From Teichococcus wenyumeiae (lineage in GTDB: Bacteria; Pseudomonadota; Alphaproteobacteria; Acetobacterales; Acetobacteraceae): DNA of 64,000 nt. A model generated the notes under the pieces. The model ran no database searches, had not been told where the DNA came from, and saw only the letters and a program-made list of their open reading frames with translations. Where the stretch lies: positions 1-64,000 of the forward strand of contig NZ_RFLX01000017.1 in NCBI RefSeq assembly GCF_003696345.1, given 5' to 3'. Of the stretch, positions 16,807-24,771 are shown piece by piece. The position numbers were made by a program, and so were the translations under genes. Numbering within the stretch: the first letter of the stretch is position 1; each line of letters opens with the position of its first letter.

Positions 16807-16830
16807 GCATGTGGCTGACCGATCGGTCAA
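16807..16830 (-). promoter_or_regulatory. TetR-type operator (site E) before the lactonase
   Basis: TGACCGATCGGTCA, a perfect palindrome, spans 16816-16829. On the minus strand it again forms TTGACC (16830-16825), with only a weak -10 candidate (CATCCT) 17 bases later. It lies 42 bases before the lactonase start and also just past the end of the MetE-like gene. Confidence 0.6.
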
Positions 16831-16846
16831 CGCGCCCCCTGGTGCT

Positions 16847-17881
16847 TCAGCCCTGCAACTCCCGCCGCACGATCGCGGCCCCTTCCGCCATGGCGCGCAG
16901 CTTGCCGAAGGCGCGCGGGCGGGGGAGGTATTTCATGCCGCAATCCGGCGCCACCACCAGCCGTTCCGCCGGCAGGCGTCGGAGGCCGGCGCGGATGCGC
17001 TCCGCCACCATCTCCGGCGTCTCCACCTCCGCGCTGCCGAGGTCGAGCACGCCCAGCATGATCTTCTTGCCCGGCAACCCTTCCAGCACGGCAAGGTCCA
17101 GCTTCGGCTGCGCTGCCTCGATGGAAATGGTGCCGGCGGTGCAATCGGCCAGTTGCGACAGGAAGGAATAGCCGGAGGGCTTCTCCTTCACCACGGCCGC
17201 ATAGCCGAAACAGACATGCACCACAGTCTCGCCCGAAAGCCCCTCCAGCGCGCGGTTCAGCGCCTTCACGCCGAAGCGCGCCGCACCTTCCGGCCGCGCC
17301 TGCATCCAAGGTTCGTCGAACTGGATGACATCGACGCCGGCGGCCAGCAGGTCCTTCGCTTCCTCGTTGACGGCGGCGGCATAGTCCATCGCCATGGCTT
17401 CCTCATCCCGGTAGTATTCGTCCGAGGCCTGCTGCGAAAGCGTGAAGGGGCCGGGCAGGGTGATCTTGGTGCGCCGCTCGGTATTGGCGACGAGGAATTC
17501 CACGTCCCGCACCTCCACCGGGCGGTTGCGGCGGATTTTGCCCACCACGCGGGGCACCAGCGTTTCCTTGCCGGCGCGGCCCATGGTGCGGGCAGGGTTG
17601 TCCACGTCCACGCCATCCAGCGCCAGGGCGAAGCGGTTGGAATAGCTTTCCCGCCGGATCTCGCCATCGGTGATGATGTCGACCCCGGCGCGCTCCATGT
17701 CGCGGATGGCGATGAGCGTGGCGTCATCCTGCGCCTGTTCCAGCGCATCCTCTGGCACACGCCACATCTGCTTCATGCGCACGCGCGGCACGAGGTTCTG
17801 CGCCAGCACATCGCGGTCCACCAGCCAGTCCGGCTGCGGGTAGCTGCCGACGACGGTGGTGGGCAAAAGCGTGTTGGTCAT
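16847..17881 (-). CDS. MetE-like cobalamin-independent methyltransferase core
   Basis: This 344-residue protein matches only the C-terminal catalytic barrel of cobalamin-independent methionine synthase, about half the length of full MetE. The zinc ligands are all in place: H222 and C224 in VVHVCFGY, E255 in TISIEAAQ, and C314 in APDCGMKY. It begins LLPTTVVGSYPQPDWL, the usual start of this sub-family. Without the folate-binding N-terminal half it may take methyl groups from another donor or act on a thiol, as in coenzyme M or methylthio transferases. It is the last gene of a twelve-gene catabolic operon, three bases after the NTF2-like gene, so a role in handling a methyl or thiol group of the substrate is more likely than methionine synthesis. 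Confidence 0.85.
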   Translation of the reverse strand: MTNTLLPTTVVGSYPQPDWLVDRDVLAQNLVPRVRMKQMWRVPEDALEQAQDDATLIAIRDMERAGVDIITDGEIRRESYSNRFALALDGVDVDNPARTMGRAGKETLVPRVVGKIRRNRPVEVRDVEFLVANTERRTKITLPGPFTLSQQASDEYYRDEEAMAMDYAAAVNEEAKDLLAAGVDVIQFDEPWMQARPEGAARFGVKALNRALEGLSGETVVHVCFGYAAVVKEKPSGYSFLSQLADCTAGTISIEAAQPKLDLAVLEGLPGKKIMLGVLDLGSAEVETPEMVAERIRAGLRRLPAERLVVAPDCGMKYLPRPRAFGKLRAMAEGAAIVRRELQG

Positions 17882-17884
17882 GTG

Positions 17885-18253
17885 TCAGGCCTTCATGGCG
17901 GTGGGCTGGTAGGCAAGGAGGCGCCATTCGCCGCCCTCCCGCGCCCAGACGGCGAGGGTGAGGCTGGCGATGCGCTTCTCCGCGCCATTGCGGATGATGC
18001 TGGCATGCATGCGGCCGAGTGCCGCGGCGCAATCCGGCCCGGCTTCCAGCACCATTTCCGTGCTGTGGCCCACTTCCAGGTAGCGCAGGCTGCCGGTGGA
18101 AAGGCTGGCGAGGTATTCCGCCTTGCTGTCCCGCGTCGCGTCGGAATGGGCATAAACGGCACGCTCCGACAGCAGCGCGGCCAGGGCATCGACATCGCCG
18201 CGCAACATGGCGTCGTAGCGCCGCGCTTCCAGGGCGCGGATCTCATCCTGCAT
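17885..18253 (-). CDS. NTF2-like (SnoaL/DUF4440-type) protein
   Basis: This 122-residue protein fits the cone-shaped NTF2 fold: an N-terminal helix (EIRALEARRYDAMLRGDVDA), the AVYAHSDA strand typical of this group, and a C-terminal sheet ending GGEWRLLAYQPTAMKA. Such proteins are small isomerases, dehydratases or simple ligand binders. It lies seven bases after the dehydrogenase and three before the MetE-like gene in the large minus-strand operon, so it probably acts on a pathway intermediate. Sequence alone does not give the reaction. Confidence 0.75.
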   Translation of the reverse strand: MQDEIRALEARRYDAMLRGDVDALAALLSERAVYAHSDATRDSKAEYLASLSTGSLRYLEVGHSTEMVLEAGPDCAAALGRMHASIIRNGAEKRIASLTLAVWAREGGEWRLLAYQPTAMKA

Positions 18254-18260
18254 GGATACC

Positions 18261-19160
18261 TCAGCGGGGATTGGGCGCGAGCAGCCGCTCGGGCCAGGTG
18301 GCGAGACGGAAGAAATCCAGCTCGCCCTCGCCGCTGGCCTGGTAGGCAGCGGCGAATTGCCGGGCGAGGGCGGAAAGCGGCATCGGCGCGCCCTCCCGCA
18401 GCCCGACGGCCAGGGCGAGGTCCAGATCCTTGGCGATGAGGTCGAGATCGGCGGCGGGCGTCCAGTCCCGCGCCTTCAGCATCCCGGCCTTGTAGGCGAG
18501 CAGGGGAGAGGCGACGACGCTTTTCGACAGCGCTTCCACCATCGCTTCCCAGTCCAGGCCCAGGCGGCCACCGAAGGCCAGCGCCTCGCCGATGATAGCG
18601 GGGGTGAGGGCGACCACGAGGTTGACCATCAGCTTCACGGCCCGCGCTTCCTCGGCGGTGCCGCAGCGGAGCGTTTCCTTGCCCAGCACGCCGAGCAGCG
18701 GCGCGCAGCGGTCCAGCGCCGCCTCGGGGCCGGAGGCGAAGATGGTCAGCGTTCCCGACGCCGCCGTGCTGGTGCTGCCGGAGACGGGGCAGCGCAGGTA
18801 ATCCGCGCCGCGTGCCGCCAGGGCCTCCGCTACCTGCGCGGAAGTGGCGGGGGAGACGGTGCTGAGGTCGATGAAGACCTGCCCCGGGCGGATCTCCTCC
18901 GCCAGCCCGCCAGGGCCGAGCGTCACCGCCAGCAGCGCCGCGTCATTCGGCACCATGGAGAGGATGATGTCCGTCTGCTCCGCCAGCCCCGCCGCCGTCA
19001 TGGCGGCGCGCAACCCCTCCTGCGCCAGCGCGGCGATGCGGGTGTGGTCGGGATCCGTGGCCGTGACCTCCGCCCCGGCCTCCAGCAAGCGGCGGCACAA
19101 GGGCGTGCCCATGCGGCCGACGCCGATCCAGCCCAGCTTCCAGCCATCCAGCGCCCCCAT
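18261..19160 (-). CDS. Beta-hydroxyacid (3-hydroxyisobutyrate-type) dehydrogenase
   Basis: This 299-residue NAD(P)-dependent enzyme has the Rossmann motif LGWIGVGRMGTPLCRRLLEA, the DLSTVSP segment, the substrate-site CPVSGSTSTAASGTL and the catalytic Lys in EEARAVKLMVNLVV. It oxidises a 3-hydroxy acid or reduces a semialdehyde (3-hydroxyisobutyrate, tartronate semialdehyde or similar). I prefer the ATG at 19160, seven bases after AAGGA. A GTG at 19175 that overlaps the LivF stop (GTGA) is an alternative start. It would work late in the pathway of the twelve-gene operon. Confidence 0.87.
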   Translation of the reverse strand: MGALDGWKLGWIGVGRMGTPLCRRLLEAGAEVTATDPDHTRIAALAQEGLRAAMTAAGLAEQTDIILSMVPNDAALLAVTLGPGGLAEEIRPGQVFIDLSTVSPATSAQVAEALAARGADYLRCPVSGSTSTAASGTLTIFASGPEAALDRCAPLLGVLGKETLRCGTAEEARAVKLMVNLVVALTPAIIGEALAFGGRLGLDWEAMVEALSKSVVASPLLAYKAGMLKARDWTPAADLDLIAKDLDLALAVGLREGAPMPLSALARQFAAAYQASGEGELDFFRLATWPERLLAPNPR

Positions 19161-19171
19161 GCCAAGTTCCT

Positions 19172-19903
19172 TCACAGGCCGAGATAGAATTTGCGGACCA
19201 ACTCGCTATCGCCCAGCGCCGCCGGGGAATCACCCTGGAAGGCCACCTGCCCATGCACCAGCACATAGCCACGGTCGGCGATGCGGATGGCCTGGTGAAA
19301 GTTCTGCTCGGCCATCAGCACCGTCAGGCCCAGCTTCTCCTTCAGCTCACCGATCTTCTCGACCGTGCGGGCCACAAGAATGGGCGCGAGGCCGACGGAA
19401 GGCTCATCCACCAGCAGGATCTTTGGCGCACACATCACGGCGCGGCCGAGGGCGACCATCTGCTGCTCGCCGCCGCTCATGCTGCCCACCGCCTGCGAAC
19501 GGCGCTCCTTCAGGCGCGGGAAGGCGTCGTAGCAGAATTCAAGATTGCGCCCCATCTCCGCCCGCGCGGCGCGGCGATAGGCGCCAAGCAGCAGGTTCTC
19601 CTCCACCGACAGGCGCGGAAACAGCCGCCGCCCTTCCGGTACCAGGGAAATGCCGAGATCGACGATTTCCTCCGGCGAGCGGCCGACGAGGTCATGCTGC
19701 TGCCCGTCGATGGTGGCCAGGATGCGCCCGCGCGTCGGCCGCAGCAGGCCGAGGATGCAGCGCATCAGCGTGGTCTTGCCATTGCCGTTGGTGCCGAGCA
19801 GCGCCACCGTCTCGCCCGCCGCCACGGAGAGCGAGACGCCATCCAGCGCCCGCACCGCGCCATAGCCGGCGTCCAGATCCTCGATCAGCAGGCTAGCGGC
19901 CAA
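19172..19903 (-). CDS. livF: Liv-type ABC transporter ATP-binding protein LivF
   Basis: This 243-residue cytoplasmic ATPase powers the importer. The Walker A motif is LLGTNGNGKTTLMRC, the signature is MSGGEQQMVALGRA, and Walker B is KILLVDEPSVGL. I start it at the TTG at 19903 because GAGGAGG lies six bases before it and the protein then begins at the normal family position (LLIEDLDAGYGAVRAL). The start lies inside the end of livG (11-base overlap). The gene belongs to a five-gene importer set (binding protein, H, M, G, F), which in this family carries branched-chain amino acids, urea, amides or aromatic acids. Confidence 0.9.
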   Translation of the reverse strand: MAASLLIEDLDAGYGAVRALDGVSLSVAAGETVALLGTNGNGKTTLMRCILGLLRPTRGRILATIDGQQHDLVGRSPEEIVDLGISLVPEGRRLFPRLSVEENLLLGAYRRAARAEMGRNLEFCYDAFPRLKERRSQAVGSMSGGEQQMVALGRAVMCAPKILLVDEPSVGLAPILVARTVEKIGELKEKLGLTVLMAEQNFHQAIRIADRGYVLVHGQVAFQGDSPAALGDSELVRKFYLGL

Positions 19904-20606
19904 GATAGGCCTCCTCGACTTCCGGCATGGAGAGCACGGCGCGCGGCTCGCCATCCGCCACCTTGCGCCCGGCTACCAGCACCGCCAGGCGCTGGGAGAA
20001 TTGCGTGACGGCGCGCATCACATGCTCGATCATGATGATGGTGGTGCCGCCTTCGTTCAGCCGGAAGAGCAGCCCCAGGATCTGGTCCACTTCGGAATCC
20101 GAGAGGCCGGCCATGGCTTCATCGGCAATCAGCAGTTCCGGCCGCAGCGCCGTGGCGCGGGCCAGTTCCAGCCGGCGCAGTTCCACCTGCGTCAGTTCCT
20201 TCGGCATCCGGTAGGCCTTGCCGGCGAGTTCCACCGTTTCCAGGCATTCCATCGCCCGTGCCTCGGTGGCCGCGTCCCGCCCGGCATAGGCCAGGGGGAC
20301 GCGGATATTCTCGATCACCGTCAGGCCCTTGAAGGGGCGCGGAAGCTGGAAGGTGCGGGCAAGGCCACGCCGCGCGCGCTGATGCGGCTTCAGCCGGCCG
20401 AGCTTCTCGCCCTTGAAGGTGAAAGCACCGTCATGGCTGGCGAAAGCCCCGGCGAGGCAATTGGTAAACGTGCTTTTGCCCGAGCCATTGGGGCCGATCA
20501 GCCCCAGCCTTTCCCCGGCCCGCACTTCCAGGTCGATGCCGGAGAGCGCGGTGAAGCCGCCGAAGCGCTTGCCGACGCCCTCGGCCTTCAGGACGATCTC
20601 GCTCAT
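19893..20606 (-). CDS. livG: Liv-type ABC transporter ATP-binding protein LivG
   Basis: This 237-residue ATPase is the second nucleotide-binding subunit. It has Walker A GLIGPNGSGKSTFTN and Walker B PELLIADEAMAGL. The signature region reads LTQVELRRLELARA, without the usual S-x-G-x-Q pattern, as seen in a minority of LivG proteins. The ATG at 20606 overlaps the livM stop by four bases (ATGA). The protein ends where livF begins, which supports a single transcript and matched synthesis. The long open frame upstream of 20606 is only overlap with livM. Confidence 0.9.
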   Translation of the reverse strand: MSEIVLKAEGVGKRFGGFTALSGIDLEVRAGERLGLIGPNGSGKSTFTNCLAGAFASHDGAFTFKGEKLGRLKPHQRARRGLARTFQLPRPFKGLTVIENIRVPLAYAGRDAATEARAMECLETVELAGKAYRMPKELTQVELRRLELARATALRPELLIADEAMAGLSDSEVDQILGLLFRLNEGGTTIIMIEHVMRAVTQFSQRLAVLVAGRKVADGEPRAVLSMPEVEEAYLGR

Positions 20607-21583
20607 CGCCGCCCCCGGAACAGCCCGATGATGCCGTGTGGTGCCGCGCAGACGAAGACCACCAGCACCACCCCCACGATCATCAGGTTGGCGGCGGAGG
20701 AAATGGTCACCGTCGCCGCCTGTTGCAGCGAGGCCAGCAGCACCGCGCCGATCAGCGGCCCCGCCCAACTGGCCGTGCCGCCGATCAGCGGCATGGCGAT
20801 GGCATTCACCGCATAGGCCAGCCCGAAGGCCGAGTTCGGCTCCACATAGGAACCGAGGTAGGGCAGGGGGGCACCGGCCACCGCCATCATGGCGCCGCTG
20901 ATCGTCGTCGCGATCAGCTTCAGCCGCAGCGTCGGCACGCCCGCCGCTTCCGCCGCCGCCTCATCGTCACGCAGCGCGGCGAGGCCGAGGCCGAGGCGGG
21001 ACTTTTCGATCGTGCGCGCAATGGCTACGGCAGCCGCCGCCAGCACCACCACCACGGCGCAGAGAAAGCCGCTGTAGCTGTCGAAGCCAAATGGAACTTC
21101 GCGCGGGCGCAGCACATAGGCGCCGCGCGAGCCGCCGACATAGCTCCAGTTCACCACAATGGTTTGCAGCACCACCGAGAGGCAGAGCGTGGCGATGGCG
21201 AAATAGGCGCCGCGCAGCCGCAGCGTCAGGATGCCGGTGCCGAGGCCCAGCGCGCCCCCCACCAGCGCCGCGAAGCCGATGCAGGGCAGCAGCCCCAGGC
21301 CCAGCGCCTTGCCGATGGCCACCGTGGTATAGGCCCCGGCGGCGAAGAAAGCGGCGGCGCCGAAATTCACGTAGCCCGCATAGCCGCCCAGGATATTCCA
21401 GGCCGTGGCCAGCACCACGTATTGCAGCACGAAGGTGGCGGCGAAATAGGCGTATTCGCTGCCGAAACCACGCAGCGCCAGGATCAGCGCCAGCGCCGCC
21501 ACGGCGGAAGCCAGCCAGAAGCCGGCATGGCCCAGGCGGCGCGGCGCCGGCAGCGGCAGGGCGGGAAGGGCGGTGCCGCTCAT
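20603..21583 (-). CDS. livM: Liv-type ABC transporter permease LivM
   Basis: This 326-residue inner-membrane permease has eight to ten hydrophobic segments from about residue 20 to 310 and the family motifs LGGYAGYVNFGAAAFFAAGAY and LRDDEAAAEAAGVPTLRLKL (the EAA-like loop that meets the ATPases). It starts at the ATG at 21583, overlapping the livH stop by four bases. With LivH it forms the membrane channel of the importer in the aromatic-degradation operon. Confidence 0.92.
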   Translation of the reverse strand: MSGTALPALPLPAPRRLGHAGFWLASAVAALALILALRGFGSEYAYFAATFVLQYVVLATAWNILGGYAGYVNFGAAAFFAAGAYTTVAIGKALGLGLLPCIGFAALVGGALGLGTGILTLRLRGAYFAIATLCLSVVLQTIVVNWSYVGGSRGAYVLRPREVPFGFDSYSGFLCAVVVVLAAAAVAIARTIEKSRLGLGLAALRDDEAAAEAAGVPTLRLKLIATTISGAMMAVAGAPLPYLGSYVEPNSAFGLAYAVNAIAMPLIGGTASWAGPLIGAVLLASLQQAATVTISSAANLMIVGVVLVVFVCAAPHGIIGLFRGRR

Positions 21584-22461
21584 GCCGCGCGCCCGAAGAG
21601 GCCCTGGGGCCGGATGGCCAGCACCAGCAGCAGGCAGCCAAAGGCCACGGCGGGCGACCAGGAAGGGCCGTAGAAGGTGGCGGTCACATTCTCCACCACG
21701 CCGAAGGCCAGCGCCGCCAGCACGCAGCCGCCCAGCGAGGCCAGCCCGCCCATGATGACGATGGCGAAGACGCGGCCGATGAAGATATGGCCGGACCAGG
21801 CATCCACCGGCTGCACCACCACCAGCGCCCCGCCCGCCAGCGCCGCCATGGCGACGGAGATGCCGAAGGCAAGCCGCTTGATGCGCACGGGGTCGATGGC
21901 CAGCAGCCGCAGCGCCTCCCGGTCCTGTGCCACGGCGGCAATGGCGCGGCCGGTGAAGGAGCGGCGCAGGAACAGGGCCAGCGCCCCGATGGCCGCCAGC
22001 GCGACCGCCGCCGGCACCAGCATCCGCAACGGCAGGTCGATCTCGCCGATGCGCCAGGTGGTGTTGGCATAGGCGGCATCGGCGAAGTGCTGCTCCGGCC
22101 CCAGCGTCATCACCAGCCCGACCTCGATGATGAACATGATGCCGAAGAAGAAGGCGAGGCCCTGGATGGCCTCATCCCCGCGCCGCTCGAAGAAATGGTG
22201 GTAGGCGACGTAGATCAGCGCCCCCAGCGCCCAGAAGGCCGGCGTCAGCAGCAGCGAGAGCAGCAGCGGGTCCAGCCCCGTGGCACCCCAGAGCACCGCG
22301 ACCAGCAGTGCCCCCAGCACCATGAAGGCCGGGTGGGCGATATTGACCACGTCCAGCATGCCGAAGGAGACGGAAAGCCCCGCCGCCGCCGCGGCATAAA
22401 GCCCGCCCAGCAGCAGGCCCGAGACCACCCCGTTCAGGAGAAGGGCGAGGTCCGGGTCCAT
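21580..22461 (-). CDS. livH: Liv-type ABC transporter permease LivH
   Basis: This 293-residue membrane protein begins MDPDLALLLNGVVSGLLLGG, typical for LivH, and contains LSVSFGMLDVVNIAHPAFMV and the ATPase-contact segment VAQDREALRLLAIDPVRIKR. The ATG at 22461 overlaps the stop of the binding-protein gene by four bases. A longer in-frame extension has no coding character. It is co-translated with the binding protein and livM. Confidence 0.92.
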   Translation of the reverse strand: MDPDLALLLNGVVSGLLLGGLYAAAAAGLSVSFGMLDVVNIAHPAFMVLGALLVAVLWGATGLDPLLLSLLLTPAFWALGALIYVAYHHFFERRGDEAIQGLAFFFGIMFIIEVGLVMTLGPEQHFADAAYANTTWRIGEIDLPLRMLVPAAVALAAIGALALFLRRSFTGRAIAAVAQDREALRLLAIDPVRIKRLAFGISVAMAALAGGALVVVQPVDAWSGHIFIGRVFAIVIMGGLASLGGCVLAALAFGVVENVTATFYGPSWSPAVAFGCLLLVLAIRPQGLFGRAA

Positions 22462-23726
22462 CAGGCACCCGCCGTATAAGGCTTGCGCAGCTCGCCAGAC
22501 TTGTAGCGCTGCGGGTAGAGGATCACCTGCGTGCCCGGCTTGCGGAACTGTTCGATGCCATTGCCCTGCACGCCCTGGTACTGGGTGTAGAGGTTGCGCT
22601 CCTCCGTCCATTCGCCCAGCGCGTCGAAGCGCAGCGGGCCGATGACGGTGTCGAACTGGTTCTTGTGCATGTCGGCCGCCAGCGCCGCCTGGTCCAGGCT
22701 GCCGACGCGCTTCACCGCCTGTTCCAGCACCTGCATCTGCGTATAGGCCAGCGGCGGCACGTAATGGCCAAGGGCGTCGGCATTCTCCTTGGCCGCCAGC
22801 GGCTGGTAGCGTTCGATCAGCGCGCTCGTGCCGGGGAATTGCAGCGTCGGCTCCGGCGCATAGACATCCCAGACCACGAGGTTGTTCAGGATGGGGCCGA
22901 GTTGCAGCTTCTGCGCGGTGATATGCGGCCCGATCATCGGCCCGCCGAAAAGCTGGAAGTTCACCCGCAGCTCGCTGGCCGCGCGCAGCAGCCCGGCGGT
23001 GTCCGGCGGGTAGGAGCCGATATAGACGACATCCGGCCGTGCCGCCTGCACCGAGCGCAGGATGGGCGTGAAATCCACCGTGCTGGGCGGATAGGCGCGG
23101 TCATAGACCACGCGCAGCTTGTTTTGCCCCGCGAGGTAACGCGCGCTCTCGGCGGTGCGCTGGTGGAAGTCACTGTCCAGGTTCACCAGCGCGATGCTGC
23201 GCGGCTTCGGGTCCATCGCCATCGCGATGTCGAAGAAGCCTTTCGCGAATGTCTCCTTCACGTCGGAGCCGGCGGGGTTGATGGAGAAATAGCGGTCGTA
23301 TTTGAAGTCGCTGTTCACGCCGGTGCCGAAAAGCGACACGAAGGTCATGTTCCGCTGCATCACCACCGGCGTGGCAGGCGCGATGATGGCCGTGGCATAG
23401 CCGGAGACGACGAGATCGACCTTATCGACATCGATCAGCTTGGTGTAGATGCCCGGCACCTGCGCGCCGGTGCTCTGGTCGTCGTAATGCACCAGTTCCA
23501 CGGGGCGGCCGAGTAGCCCGCCTTTGGCGTTCACATCCTCCGCCCAGATGCGGTGCGCCAGCAGCGCCGGGCGGCCATTGCCCGCCAGCCCGCCGGAGAG
23601 CGACATGGAATAGCCGATGCGGATCGGCGCGCCCGAGGGCGCCGTCTGCGCCCGCGCCGTGGCCGGCACCGTGGCGGCAGCCGCCAGGGCGAGCCGGCCG
23701 AGACCCCGCCTGCTGATATCCTTCAT
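22461..23726 (-). CDS. ABC transporter substrate-binding protein (Leu/Ile/Val-binding family)
   Basis: This 421-residue periplasmic protein starts with a twin-arginine-like leader (ISRRGLGRLALAAAATVPATARAQ) and then the type I binding fold (IRIGYSMSLSGGLAGNGRPA, then NAKGGLLGRPVELVHYDDQS). It delivers substrate to LivHMGF. Binding proteins of this length and with several Trp, Tyr and Phe residues are often used for aromatic acids or amides rather than amino acids, and the ring-cleavage dioxygenase upstream supports that reading, but the ligand is not proven by sequence. Confidence 0.92.
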   Translation of the reverse strand: MKDISRRGLGRLALAAAATVPATARAQTAPSGAPIRIGYSMSLSGGLAGNGRPALLAHRIWAEDVNAKGGLLGRPVELVHYDDQSTGAQVPGIYTKLIDVDKVDLVVSGYATAIIAPATPVVMQRNMTFVSLFGTGVNSDFKYDRYFSINPAGSDVKETFAKGFFDIAMAMDPKPRSIALVNLDSDFHQRTAESARYLAGQNKLRVVYDRAYPPSTVDFTPILRSVQAARPDVVYIGSYPPDTAGLLRAASELRVNFQLFGGPMIGPHITAQKLQLGPILNNLVVWDVYAPEPTLQFPGTSALIERYQPLAAKENADALGHYVPPLAYTQMQVLEQAVKRVGSLDQAALAADMHKNQFDTVIGPLRFDALGEWTEERNLYTQYQGVQGNGIEQFRKPGTQVILYPQRYKSGELRKPYTAGA

Positions 23727-23788
23727 GGAACCTCCTCCTGCGGCCCGGTTTCTGTTGCCCGTGGCTCGCGTGACCTATCGGTTGGCGG

Positions 23789-24694
23789 CTACTCCGCCGC
23801 GACTTTCGAGGGATCGGCACCGACGCGGCCGGAAGTATCGCCCTCCGCCCGACGGGCGACGCGGAAGTCGTAGCGCACGCTCGGCACATCCGGCGCGGGC
23901 GAGCCTTCCACGCCTTTCTCCGGCCGCACCACAAGGGATTCCGAAACGCCGAAGACGGTGTCGGAATCGATATGCGGGTCGTCGCCCAGATAGAGCGCCG
24001 TCACCAGCTCCCGGTATCCCTCGGCGCCGATCAGCATGTGGATATGCGCGGGGCGGAAGCCGTGGCGGTCCTGCTGCCGCACCAGCTCGCCCACCGGCCC
24101 ATCCATCGGAATGGAATAGCCCAGCGGGATCAGCGTGCGGATGGCGTAGCGCCCTTCTGCATCGGTGCGGAACTGGCCGCGCATGTCCATGACGCTGGGG
24201 TCGTTGGTCTGCAGGTCGTAGGCGCCATCGGCATCGGTCTGCCAGACTTCCACGACGGCATTGGGCACGCCCTCGCCGGCCTCGTTCAGCACCTGGCCGA
24301 ACAGCATCATCTCCGGCCCCTTCGCATGGGCGGCGATGCTTTCGCCATAGCCGTATTGCGGCGAGGCCTCGCGGTAGAAGGGGCCGAGCAGGCTGGTCTC
24401 GGTGGCCTCGCCCACGCGGTTGGCCTGGTCGTCCAGCAGGTTCACGAGGCGCGAAAGGCCCAGCGTATCCGAGAGCAGGATGAATTCCTGTCGGATCGGC
24501 GTGCAGCTCTGGCCGACGCGGGTGAGGAAGCCGATGGCGGCCAGCCATTCGGCCGGCGTCAGCTTCACCTCCCGCGCGAAGTCGTGCAGGTGGCGCACGA
24601 GGCTTTCCATCACCTCCCGCAGGCGCGGATCGGTGGTGGAGGCCATCTGCGCGATCACGGCATCCGTGACGGTATTCTGGTCGAGGTCAGCCAT
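23789..24694 (-). CDS. Intradiol ring-cleavage dioxygenase, hydroxyquinol 1,2-dioxygenase type
   Basis: This 301-residue enzyme would open a catechol- or hydroxyquinol-type ring between its hydroxyl groups using Fe(III) and oxygen. An N-terminal helical dimer domain (about 1-100) is followed by the beta-sandwich. The four iron ligands are visible as Y159 (DGAYDL), Y193 (LIPLGYSIP), H217 and H219 (FRPAHIHM), with spacing like that of catechol 1,2-dioxygenases. The overall length and the GPFYREASPQYGYGESIA region favour hydroxyquinol over catechol. I start it at the ATG at 24694; the upstream extension overlaps the intergenic gap. Maleylacetate would be the product if hydroxyquinol is the substrate, yet no maleylacetate reductase is present in the window. 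Confidence 0.87.
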   Translation of the reverse strand: MADLDQNTVTDAVIAQMASTTDPRLREVMESLVRHLHDFAREVKLTPAEWLAAIGFLTRVGQSCTPIRQEFILLSDTLGLSRLVNLLDDQANRVGEATETSLLGPFYREASPQYGYGESIAAHAKGPEMMLFGQVLNEAGEGVPNAVVEVWQTDADGAYDLQTNDPSVMDMRGQFRTDAEGRYAIRTLIPLGYSIPMDGPVGELVRQQDRHGFRPAHIHMLIGAEGYRELVTALYLGDDPHIDSDTVFGVSESLVVRPEKGVEGSPAPDVPSVRYDFRVARRAEGDTSGRVGADPSKVAAE

Positions 24695-24771
24695 TGCTTG
24701 TGTCCTCCATCCGGGGCGGCTTCTTGGGGCCGGCCCTCGGTCGCACATCATGGCGGGCGCGGCGGCGCCCC

